A stretch of 64,000 nucleotides of DNA, taken from Pachysolen tannophilus NRRL Y-2460 (Eukaryota; Ascomycota; Pichiomycetes; Alaninales; Pachysolenaceae). Each line of letters opens with the position of its first letter. Positions within the stretch are counted from its first letter, which is position 1. The DNA is taken from positions 553,583-617,582 of the forward strand of contig KV454015.1 in NCBI GenBank assembly GCA_001661245.1, given 5' to 3'. The notes below the pieces were generated by a model. That model was not told where the DNA came from and ran no database searches. It was given only the letters and a program-made list of their open reading frames with translations. Position numbers and translations under genes: made by a program. Below are positions 29,163 through 37,963 of the stretch, in pieces.

Positions 29163-30659
29163 TTAAATATCTGCATTACTTTCTGCATCCAAAATCGAAT
29201 CAACAACCATCTTAACTGACAGACTTTCTTCCCACTCTTTTGATCCATATTCTACAATTCTTATCTTTGATAATTGTCTAACTTTTCTCCAAGTTAAAAA
29301 CAAATTGAACAAATCTTTTAATAAAACAACACAACAACATCCAATAATGTTTCTAATAAATGTGCCCTCATCAGGTGTTTGGGCATATTTATTAATAAAC
29401 TTAGTTAATAATGGTATATGGCGTAATAATTTACTAGCAACTATTTCACCTAATTTTGGCCATAACATAGTTGTGAAAATAGTTAAATATACAGATTTTT
29501 TCTCAAATACACCCGAATAATCATGTTTAATACAATTTTCAATCTCACGCCTACTTCTTGATCTTTTAATTTTTCTCATTGAATCATTTTTAAAAATGAA
29601 ATCATAAATTTTTGTGAAAAAAGATTTAGAACTATGATATCCTTTTTTCTGTTTTAATAAATCATGTTCTAATTGAAGCTCATATTCCTCTTTATTTTCC
29701 AGTTGTATTTGATCCAATTCTTCCAATGATAACCTATCTGCTATTGAACTTGGTTGAACAGTTCTTACCCATCTATAATAAATTCGATTAAAAGTTAAGC
29801 TGAAAAAAATATTATACAGAAATCTTGATAAATTCAAGATTAATAATCCAGCTCTTGCCCTTGGTACCATCATATTATTAATCCTATCCATACATAATAG
29901 TGGAAAACTTTGAACATAAAATTCTTGCAAATTAGAAGTCTTAAAAGGTGAAACTCTAAAATTTAACAAATAAATAGGAAGACCTCCTGTAATCAGGAAA
30001 AATCTCAGTGGGATAAGATTCCTATCCAATGCATCCAATAAATTACTAGCAGGTATATTTAATAACCTCATCTGAACACTCTCGGGACATAATGTGGAAA
30101 GAATGTGTACACCTGCAGCACTGAATGAAGCAGCTACACTTGCCACTGTTGCAGTAATTGCTGTGGAAACTAAAGTAGAAATTGAAACAAATTTTGTACC
30201 AAATATTATAAATTCTTGAATACTCATCCTTAAACTATTGATTGGTTCTTTTTCTGTCTTTAAAAAAATCAACCTTGAACATTGTGGGCATTTAACGCTG
30301 ATGGTAGTTCTTGAACGATCATTACTAACAGAACCAATACCTCTTGGTGATAATGGATTACTCGATGTCTCAATATGAATACCAATTCTACCCCATAGAC
30401 TAAAATCTTGTACCGTATTATTATTATTATTGTTGTTGTTATTAGCACCTTCCTGGATTCTTTCAGCTCTTTTTTTCTCTAAATCAATTGATAATACCCA
30501 ATTGATAAAACATATTCTATGAGCCGTTAACGAACATGAACACGGTTTGACCCAATCATGAGCATCTTTTGGTTTACCCATAGGAGGTATCTCATCCTTT
30601 GAGCCCAAACAAATCCAACAATGGTCATTAGAGTCATGCAATTCCGATGAGCTGGACAT
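29163..30659 (-). CDS. RING-CH (MARCH5-like) membrane E3 ligase
   Basis: The ATG at 30659 (MSSSSELHDSNDHCWICLGS) is chosen; an upstream in-frame GTG is not needed. The 498-aa protein has a RING-variant C4HC3 domain: CWIC, then VKPCSCSLTAHRICFINW, interrupted by a poly-Asn insert, then CPQC. Hydrophobic segments follow (about residues 150-185, 200-225 and 265-285, and near 400-450). The DWVKPCSC and KCPQCSRLI blocks and the membrane segments after the RING resemble MARCH5-type proteins of mitochondria or ER. E3 ubiquitin-ligase activity and organelle are inferred. No S. cerevisiae name is recognised. Its upstream gap 30660-31453 holds one CGCACTACTTTT element and is otherwise plain A/T-rich sequence. 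Confidence 0.7.
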   Translation of the reverse strand: MSSSSELHDSNDHCWICLGSKDEIPPMGKPKDAHDWVKPCSCSLTAHRICFINWVLSIDLEKKRAERIQEGANNNNNNNNNTVQDFSLWGRIGIHIETSSNPLSPRGIGSVSNDRSRTTISVKCPQCSRLIFLKTEKEPINSLRMSIQEFIIFGTKFVSISTLVSTAITATVASVAASFSAAGVHILSTLCPESVQMRLLNIPASNLLDALDRNLIPLRFFLITGGLPIYLLNFRVSPFKTSNLQEFYVQSFPLLCMDRINNMMVPRARAGLLILNLSRFLYNIFFSLTFNRIYYRWVRTVQPSSIADRLSLEELDQIQLENKEEYELQLEHDLLKQKKGYHSSKSFFTKIYDFIFKNDSMRKIKRSRSRREIENCIKHDYSGVFEKKSVYLTIFTTMLWPKLGEIVASKLLRHIPLLTKFINKYAQTPDEGTFIRNIIGCCCVVLLKDLFNLFLTWRKVRQLSKIRIVEYGSKEWEESLSVKMVVDSILDAESNADI

Positions 30660-30969
30660 TATTGACCGAAGCAATAAAAGCAAACTAATTAATTGAAACG
30701 AAATTCTCACAATGTACCAGCAAAGACAACTCTTTTTCTTTTCTTCAAAAAACTAACAAAGAAATAAAGAAAGAAAAATTTTATTTTTTTATTTTGAACT
30801 ATTCTCAGCTGATATATTAAACAATAATTTAAACTTGGAACATTCAACTCTTTATTCCTAACAATCAACTAAATGATTGATCTACCTTACAAATTACCAA
30901 TTATCTTTTATAAAGAGGAATTCTGACCTGACTCTATTTTGATCTCCAAATGAACTTTTTGGTAAACTA

Positions 30970-30981
30970 CGCACTACTTTT
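30970..30981 (+). promoter_or_regulatory. CGCACTACTTTT element
   Basis: This is an exact copy of the recurrent CACTACTTTT word, about 310 bp upstream of the RING-CH start codon and 3' of the CAP-domain gene. Confidence 0.45.
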
Positions 30982-31453
30982 GCTTATGCTCTTCTCCATC
31001 AACTTCAACACAGAGTTCATAACGTTTGACACTCAGATCCACACTCAAAGATGGTCTAGATGGTTTAGATACTTTTTAGTCTACAAAACTAATTTATTGA
31101 GAACCTAGCTAGTATCTACAAAGTATTTCAGTGTAAAGAAGTTTAAAAAGGCCGGGTATTTATTCGTTTAAAGTCAATAAAACTAAAAAAAAAAAAAAAA
31201 AAGATAAAAACTTAAAAAGAAAGTTGGGTATCTCTCCCCATCATTGTGCATATGAATGCACACCGAAATAAAAACGTAAAGAGAATAGTTAAAAATAGTC
31301 AAATTTAAAAAAAATGAAAAGTCATTTCAAAAATGAGTGAAAATAAAAGTATAACTATGAAGAAGTAAAATACTAATCAAGAAGCAAGCTGTATAAACTT
31401 TTCGAATTTTTTTGAACAAACAAAAATGTTCAGATGACAAAGAAAAAAGTCAT

Positions 31454-32443
31454 TTAACTTGATGAAACCAATGGAAGAACGTTTTCTAGGAACTCGCCTT
31501 CTACATTACCTGGTGGGTAATATTCACAGACAACGTAGTTACTCCATACAGAGTTACAGTATTGGTAAGCGCAACCCAATTCTGTGGTGCTCTTCCAGAT
31601 GACTTGGGTAAAGTGACCAGTGGATTCTGAGAATGTTGTTGTCGAGTAATTGTAGTCGTCACCTTCGGCGTACCATGCGTCAACAGTGCCAACGATACTG
31701 TAACCAGCAGCCAAGTTTTCACCATATGGATCAGATCCATAGTAGTACTCTGAGTGTTCTAATGTGTAAGTTTCGCAGAAACTGTTGTCTTCAATGTATT
31801 GAGCGGCATAAGAAGCCAAAGTATCAGACCAAACTAAATCTGGGACACCATGTAAAGCACGCTTTGCGTTGTGCTCATCAAGGATAGCAGCAACAAATGA
31901 TGGCGAGCTTGATACAATAGCTGATGTGGAAGTGGTTGAGCTTGAACTAGAGCTGGAACTTGAAGTAGTTGAAGTACTGGTAGTTGAGGTAGTTGAGCTT
32001 GAACTGGTGGTGGAAGAAGTGGAAGAAGTTGATGAGGTTGATGAAGTTGACGAAGTGGATGAAGTTGAAGAAGTTGAGCTTGAACTTGAGCTTGAACTTG
32101 AGCTGGTTGTTGATGATGATGATGTAGTGGTTGGGCTTGAAGTGGTTGTATGTGAAGTAGTCTCGGAACTGGTAGTAGTTGGAGAAGAAGTTGAGGATTT
32201 TGAACTAGTGGATGTCTCAGTCGAAGAAGTCGAAGAAGTTGAACTAGTGGATGTCTCCGTTGAAGAAGTTGAAGAGCTCGAGGAGCTGGAAGTTGTGGTA
32301 GTTGCTGGATAAACCGTGGAGATAGTTGAACCGTTTTCAATGTATTCCGTGATGGTGACAACAGTGGTGGTCTTTGCCGCTTGCGCTATTGTCGATATCG
32401 ACAAAAGCAAACAAGCTATATTAAGCGTGCTACTTATCTTCAT
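31454..32443 (-). CDS. Secreted CAP/PR-1 domain protein (RBT4/PRY family)
   Basis: This is a 329-aa protein with a signal peptide (MKISSTLNIACLLLSISTIAQA, likely cleaved after 22), a Ser/Thr-rich stalk (about 48-185) and a C-terminal CAP domain (about 187-315). CAP motifs are HNAKRALHGVPDLVW, GHFTQVIWKSTTELGCAY (CAP1) and YVVCEYYPPGNVEGEF (CAP2). The stalk should be O-glycosylated. Family members in Candida (RBT4, RBE1) are secreted and linked to virulence. PRY proteins of S. cerevisiae bind and export sterols and fatty acids. Which paralogue this is cannot be settled. The stalk is built from short TCT/ACT-type repeats and its length probably varies between strains. Confidence 0.88.
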   Translation of the reverse strand: MKISSTLNIACLLLSISTIAQAAKTTTVVTITEYIENGSTISTVYPATTTTSSSSSSSTSSTETSTSSTSSTSSTETSTSSKSSTSSPTTTSSETTSHTTTSSPTTTSSSSTTSSSSSSSSSSTSSTSSTSSTSSTSSTSSTSSTTSSSSTTSTTSTSTTSSSSSSSSSTTSTSAIVSSSPSFVAAILDEHNAKRALHGVPDLVWSDTLASYAAQYIEDNSFCETYTLEHSEYYYGSDPYGENLAAGYSIVGTVDAWYAEGDDYNYSTTTFSESTGHFTQVIWKSTTELGCAYQYCNSVWSNYVVCEYYPPGNVEGEFLENVLPLVSSS

Positions 32444-35407
32444 CTTCTCTTTTTTTTTTCTTGAAAAAGGAAATATCTCTAAATGAGTTGAGGTGAGCTT
32501 GTTGGATGAAAAGATAAATTACAAAAGATCTGTTTTCGAAGCAGGAAATAACTCATCTTTTATACAATCTACCTTTTTGTCGAGCTTTCTCGTAAACTTG
32601 CTTCGCTTCAAGTTTTTTCATTTCTTTTTCATTTCTTTTCTTTTCTTGCTTGGTGCATTGTTTACAGAATTTCACTTTGCACTCTGCTGTGGAAGAAGCA
32701 GGGAAAAAGCTCAACCAATTACTATTGGAATCTTCAAATTATCATACACAAGGCAAAGAGTTGTGTAAACAAAAAGTCAAAAAACCACTGCAAGATTGGT
32801 GAAACGCGATCTTTCGCATGCACAACACGTCAAAACCTTAAACTTAAAAGAAAAATATGCATCTTGGACAATTAACTTTAGATTTGCAGGAGTTCATTAC
32901 GCTTCTCAGGGAATTAGCGAATAGTTCGGTAGACAATCGTGGTTTTTTTAGGTGATCTTCAAGCATCTTTCGGTGGTCAAAAATGAAAAATTAAAAAATA
33001 TTTTCTGTGAATTGTAACTACGGTGCATATAGAAAACCAGAAAACCGAAAGAAAAAATAAAATAAAATAAACTAAAGCGTTTGATAGAGGTGCTGAGTAC
33101 TGTTTAGAAAAAATTTTTTTCTAGCGGTTTCGTGTTTTATTTAAAAGACCTCAAAACACGATTAATCAAACATGAGATGATCTCGGTAACCGTTGAATTT
33201 GACGTTGTGTTCAGTTGAATGGTTGACTTTGATCGGGTTTTATTATTATTGTGGGACATAAACAAACAAAAAGTACCTTTAATGTTTTCATTCTTTTTTT
33301 AAGAGTCAGTAATTAAATAAGTAATCCTCGTTAAGCTTATACTACAGGATCATACTATGTTACGTATGCACCACGAGTACTGCACCAGCCGAATTTTTTT
33401 GGAATATATAACATTACTTTTCGGCTTGGAGGACCCGATTGGGACCATTTTTTACCAGGATTGAGAGCGCATGTAGGTAGCTTCCTTGTACACTTTAACT
33501 CAGTTCCTGGGACTCTGGTACCAAAGAGAAGCGAGAGCAAAAATCAAAAGAAATATTATTCACGTTTTGAAAACTTGTTTGGGGCCTCTCTAACATCATA
33601 GGTCAGTGGTAAGTTTAATGTTTACATTTTCTTTCAAGTGTCATAAACGTAAAACTCCCACAGATGTGTATATATTATAAATAAACAAATGATTATATAT
33701 AATACCGAGCAATAGAAGCATATTAAAGTTTAGAGAGACATACATATCGTCGTATACATTTATTTTATAAATATATGGTAGTACAAACAAACAAATAATC
33801 TGGATCTGCGTTGCGTGCAAACTTTGTCTTTCTCCACCCCCCACTCAACTTGATTGAGCATTAAGTCTGAATAAGAGATGACAATGACTTATCCTTACGA
33901 AACAGAAAGATTTGCACTCAAGCCAGTTAGTTATCCGCTGAACAGAACTTAATATCTTATATACCATTTCCTATTATAAACAAACTTTACAGTACAATAC
34001 AATACAATAAAATGAAATAATATATATATATATATATATGCTTAGTCAAGCATGCCTAAAAAACCTGGGAAGTTCACTACTGGGGTCATATTGTCATAAT
34101 CATGGTATTAAATAAACTGTAAAAAAATTCCACTGTTAGCCATTTCCTCTTTCGTCAATCTACAATAGGAAATCTAATTAGTTAGTCAGCCTTTTGCTAA
34201 GCTTAGATTCGGATCTTTGCTCTTTGATCTCACGCACTACCCAAGTGAGCCTTCCATTTAAGCTATTGTGCATGTGGCTCAATTGGTAATTCTTTGCTCA
34301 ATTGGGAAGGGTTCCCTTTTTCGGCAAGATCTTCTTACGGGAAAAGGCCCTTTAGGGACCAAAATAAATACATGACGCATAATATAACAAATTTTCCCTG
34401 CCACGCCACAGGACCCAAGTGAAGACAATTAAACTAACTATAGGAGAAGCTTATGCTTAGGATTGCAATGTTTATGGGTGGTATTAAATATCAGAGAAAA
34501 CAATAGAGCTAATAAGTATAGTACAGACAGGGTATAATGAGATTGATGTCTCTTTTTTTTTCAAGTTAAAAATATCAAAATAATCCTAATGTAATTGGAG
34601 AGAGGACACGGGCATTAATATTAATATTAATAATAATATTTTTCATTTCTCATTTCTCCTTTTTAAGCTATCTGACAGGTTTTTTCTCTCTCTCTAACTT
34701 TATTTTTCTGCAGTGTCTTTTTTACTGGCTTTGGCCTTTTTTTCCAACTAACTAGATTGAGATATTGAGACATTTGTGGGTGAGATTCTGGCAATTTTTT
34801 AACTATTCAGAGTCTATCCATGCTAGATAACATTTTAGTGAAATTGTCCACCAAGATTCAAATGCACGTAATTTAACACAGTACATATTATATTATTTTC
34901 AATTGTTTTTGCATCCATTGCAGGACTCTCAATAAACTTGTATAGCTTTTGATGTCATTGCATATAATATACATCTTTCCAAAATACCTCATGCCCAGAT
35001 ACTTATAATTTTACCCGAATACTTCAGGTGTTGACATGGGAAACGATGGTTGAAATTAATCACAGAAGAGGCCCTTGCCGACTTGCAAAAGTATTTGGGA
35101 AGGTAGAAATTAATTTTCTATTATTCCTTTGACGTCAATAGCAAATTGTCGCTTTGAAAAAGTAAACTATACTGATAAAAACATGATTATGAATATGACT
35201 TTCAATTAATATACAATATATCCTTGAACCAAGGAATATATGTAATGTGAGGGATTCTTTTACAACTAAAAAAAAAATAAAAATAGAAAAATTATTTTTA
35301 GCTGATGCAATGAAACTAATGATGATGCTTATTAGAACTTGCTACAAAGAATACAAAAAAAAAAAAATAGAAAATAGAAATTTTTAATTTTATCGAGAGA
35401 ACTTTTG
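32444..35407. promoter_or_regulatory. Gene-free 2.96-kb region upstream of the CAP-domain gene
   Basis: No convincing gene is seen between the CAP-domain start codon and the 3' end of SRP68. Contents noted: TATGCAT (Efg1-type core) at 32856-32862; a GC-rich island at about 33421-33540; a short hairpin AGCCGAA/TTCGGCT in 33387-33426; a CGCACTACCC word at 34233-34242; a direct repeat GCTCAATTGG near 34259 and 34279; and (TA)n at about 34020-34039. Because both flanking genes are on the minus strand, the whole gap is 5' of the CAP-domain gene. It resembles the long promoters of regulated Candida surface and secreted-protein genes. Confidence 0.45.
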
Positions 35408-37153
35408 TTAGCGACCACCACCAAAAAGTCCGAAGAACCCCTTTTTAGCTTTATTTGATTCCTCTTCATTTGCTCCTCTTTGTACTTCTCTCTGTTCATT
35501 TTTATTAGTATCATCGTCATAGGTGATATAGTTGAAGGCAATGTCAAACAAAACCGGTTTGACGTGGATCGGTTCGAAATTGTTTTCCATATTAACCACT
35601 TTGTTTAACGTTTCATCTGCCGAACCACCGATAAACTTATTTATGTTATTTATTAGGAAATCATCACTAGTCTTTCTGGATTCAAAATAATTACATAAGA
35701 TATGAACCTTGTTCAAATTACGTTCTACTTCCAATTTCAAAGTTTCAACGTCTTTTGAAATTGGCAAGTTAGGGATATTAATATGATCTATGACGTCGGT
35801 TGATTCCAAGAAATTACAAAGCTGGTTTGCCTTGCTTAGCAACAGCAATGATTCCTTTAACTTTCTTGAAGTCAAGTAAGATTCAGCTAATTTAGTAATT
35901 TTGATGATTTGATAATATGATTCAATGGTTTCTAAAGCTTTCCACATCTCTTCATTGTTATATACACCAGGCAAATCTTTTAATTCTTGCACTGCCCTCA
36001 AGATATTTTCCAATATTCTCAAGATATCTTTGTTTTTCAATAATACAAAATTTTTTGACAAGTTTTTCTTTTGTTTAATGCTCAATTCTTCAATCAAAGT
36101 TAAATCTCTTCTGATTTTCAAAAAAATCAATTGATATTTGATATAGGCCAATATGACTTGATTATCTTCTATTTCTTCATCAGTTAAATCATTAGTTTTC
36201 TCCATTTCAGTACTATGATGTTCCAATACTTCTTGCCAAGCCAATAATGCTGGATCGTATGAAGAAACATTGACAAAATGTGGTAAAGTTTTTGCCTGAG
36301 CAAACATAAGCAATCTTGAAGTATCTTCAGATCTAATATCAGCTGAATATTTTGACCATTGAATTTTTTTCAACAAATCAATTGACATCTTATCTTCTGC
36401 CTTGGTAAACGCAGCATCTTTGGAATTAACAATGTCAACAAGTTCTTTTAAACAAGGAATGGTATTATCATTGATATGGAGACGAGCAATATTATTCAAA
36501 TCAGGTGTAGCTGATAAGGACAGCCCATTAATGTGATATAATGATAATTTTAAAGATGGATCAACTATAGTATCAATCATTTCAACAAAAATTTCCTTAT
36601 TTGAAATATTATATTTAGAATTTTTATCACTTGACAGTTTATCTAAAAATTGTAAACCTATCCTAGCAATTGAATATGAATATATTGAATCATTCCAATT
36701 TTTTTTAAAAACTGCATAAGAACCAAAGACAATTGCAGCATAAATTAAAAATTCTAATTTAATAAATAAATTTTTTTCATCTTTGATGATTTCTAATAAT
36801 TTCTTACAATTTATCAACGATTTTTTATACTTAGACCTAATGAAAACTTCTTTGGATTTTGAAGATTGAACTTCTAATACAGTCTTGGTCTCTAATGCAT
36901 GAATAATATCACGCTCAATGTTATACAAAAATAAAAGTCCATATTTCGGGTTGGAATTATAATCAACACTAGTCACCTTGGACTGTTTTTCTTTAGACTT
37001 ATAGTTCTTGGTATCTCTTGTATGAATCTTTAATTCTTTCCTCAATTTACCTAACCTCTTATTTATCCTCTTTCTTTGATTATGGTAGTCATTAGCAGAA
37101 GTTAAGAAAAGATTAATACGAACACCAAAAGTGGTACTCAAAGGGGAATCCAT
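35408..37153 (-). CDS. SRP68: Signal recognition particle subunit Srp68
   Basis: The ATG at 37153 (MDSPLSTTFGVRINLFLTSA) gives 581 aa, like S. cerevisiae Srp68 (599 aa). The N-terminal RNA-binding domain shows NDYHNQRKRINKRLGKLRKEL, the Srp68 motif with conserved Tyr and Arg/Lys-rich helix. The rest is helical TPR-like, and the tail ends in a glycine-rich GLFGGGR. It binds SRP RNA with Srp72 in the cytosolic particle that targets secretory proteins to the ER. The 37154-37472 gap upstream is shared with a divergent unknown gene and contains a GTGCACTACC element at 37367-37376. Confidence 0.85.
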   Translation of the reverse strand: MDSPLSTTFGVRINLFLTSANDYHNQRKRINKRLGKLRKELKIHTRDTKNYKSKEKQSKVTSVDYNSNPKYGLLFLYNIERDIIHALETKTVLEVQSSKSKEVFIRSKYKKSLINCKKLLEIIKDEKNLFIKLEFLIYAAIVFGSYAVFKKNWNDSIYSYSIARIGLQFLDKLSSDKNSKYNISNKEIFVEMIDTIVDPSLKLSLYHINGLSLSATPDLNNIARLHINDNTIPCLKELVDIVNSKDAAFTKAEDKMSIDLLKKIQWSKYSADIRSEDTSRLLMFAQAKTLPHFVNVSSYDPALLAWQEVLEHHSTEMEKTNDLTDEEIEDNQVILAYIKYQLIFLKIRRDLTLIEELSIKQKKNLSKNFVLLKNKDILRILENILRAVQELKDLPGVYNNEEMWKALETIESYYQIIKITKLAESYLTSRKLKESLLLLSKANQLCNFLESTDVIDHINIPNLPISKDVETLKLEVERNLNKVHILCNYFESRKTSDDFLINNINKFIGGSADETLNKVVNMENNFEPIHVKPVLFDIAFNYITYDDDTNKNEQREVQRGANEEESNKAKKGFFGLFGGGR

Positions 37154-37366
37154 AATCAAACTCTCTCTTTACCAGTTACTACCTCTCCAAACTAAACCGT
37201 TTCCAAAAAAAGATAAATATATATATCTATATATATTCAAGTACTAATTATAAATATTATCCAACTACTATTCCGTTCTTCTCATACTAGGTTTCGTCGT
37301 CTTCGTCGTCTTGGTCGTTGTCGTCGTCGAGTATAAAATTTTCAACCTTCTTATTATTAGCAAACT

Positions 37367-37376
37367 GTGCACTACC
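37367..37376 (+). promoter_or_regulatory. GTGCACTACC element
   Basis: A copy of the recurrent GYGCACTACY word, in the divergent SRP68/153-aa gene promoter about 100 bp before the downstream ATG. Confidence 0.45.
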
Positions 37377-37472
37377 AAGCAGTTGAGTCTTATCGTCCAG
37401 GACAGCAAACGACTGGTGAAGAGAATGCTATTGATTCATTGATGGATACCTTCGTTTTTTTCGGTATGGGTG

Positions 37473-37934
37473 ATGGAAGTTTTTGTAAGTGATCCTTGGT
37501 TTGGTTTGTTGGCTAAACCTAAACAAAAAATTGAAGAGTTTTTACTATTGAAAAATGTGGATTTTAAAAATGCAGTTATTCGTAGAGTTGGTGATGGTAT
37601 AACTTACATTTTGAAAAATGACAACCTATCGTTTTTATTTATTGTGAATGAAGAAGGTATGGAGTTATTAGATAGTATTGATTTCTATAGATGTAGATCT
37701 CTGTATTTTGTTGATGATATAGGGGATTTGCCATTACCTTTCAATATAAGTAAAGACGATACTGGAGCATCGCTAGTTGCCAAGTTTGGTGAGCCTTTAC
37801 AAAAAGGTGGTGGATTCAAAGAGAAGATCAATATATGGTTAAGATGGGAGTTTTTACAAGTTGAAATAGATAATAAAAGCTGGGAACAGGGGAAAGATGC
37901 GAAATGGGTTAGTCTTACGATTTTCAAAGGGTAG
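37473..37934 (+). CDS. Hypothetical protein, 153 aa
   Basis: The start is the ATG at 37473 (MEVFVSDPWFGLLAKPKQKI). The protein is compact, lacks low-complexity tracts and has no signal peptide or membrane segment. Noticeable motifs are NISKDDTGASLVAKFGEP and IWLRWEFLQVEIDNKSW, with a C-terminal WVSLTIFKG strand. The alternating hydrophobic pattern and GxPLxKGGG turn suggest an alpha/beta fold rather than disorder. No family is recognised. Some bacterial immunity-like proteins have similar Val-x-x-Lys-Phe-Gly-x-Pro and terminal Leu-Thr-Ile patterns, but this is only an impression. It converges with PEX6, 29 bp stop to stop. An earlier out-of-frame ATG at 37442 opens a 16-codon upstream frame. 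Confidence 0.6.
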   Translation: MEVFVSDPWFGLLAKPKQKIEEFLLLKNVDFKNAVIRRVGDGITYILKNDNLSFLFIVNEEGMELLDSIDFYRCRSLYFVDDIGDLPLPFNISKDDTGASLVAKFGEPLQKGGGFKEKINIWLRWEFLQVEIDNKSWEQGKDAKWVSLTIFKG

Positions 37935-37963
37935 ATATGAAAGTAATAAATATGTATAAATAT

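Noticed and set aside
31834-32361. Long open frames on both strands across the CAP-protein stalk
   Set aside because: They mirror the Ser/Thr codon repeats of the real minus-strand gene and give only repetitive Glu/Val/Leu or Gln/Pro sequence.
33169-33240. C/D-box snoRNA-like stem (ATCAAA ... TTTGAT)
   Set aside because: The boxes do not match RTGATGA and CTGA, and the closing stem is only 6 bp.
33358-33663. Possible solo LTR (TGTTACG ... CCCACA, with a TATATAA inside)
   Set aside because: Flanking 5-bp sequences do not match as a target-site duplication, and no second copy or internal retroelement sequence is seen.
34251-34300. tRNA-like A-box TGGCTCAATTGG
   Set aside because: No B-box follows; the sequence is instead a direct repeat of GCTCAATTGG.
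32444-35407. Centromere as the reason for the gene-free gap
   Set aside because: Known Candida centromere regions are mostly larger, and no flanking inverted repeats are seen. Sequence alone cannot show CENP-A binding.
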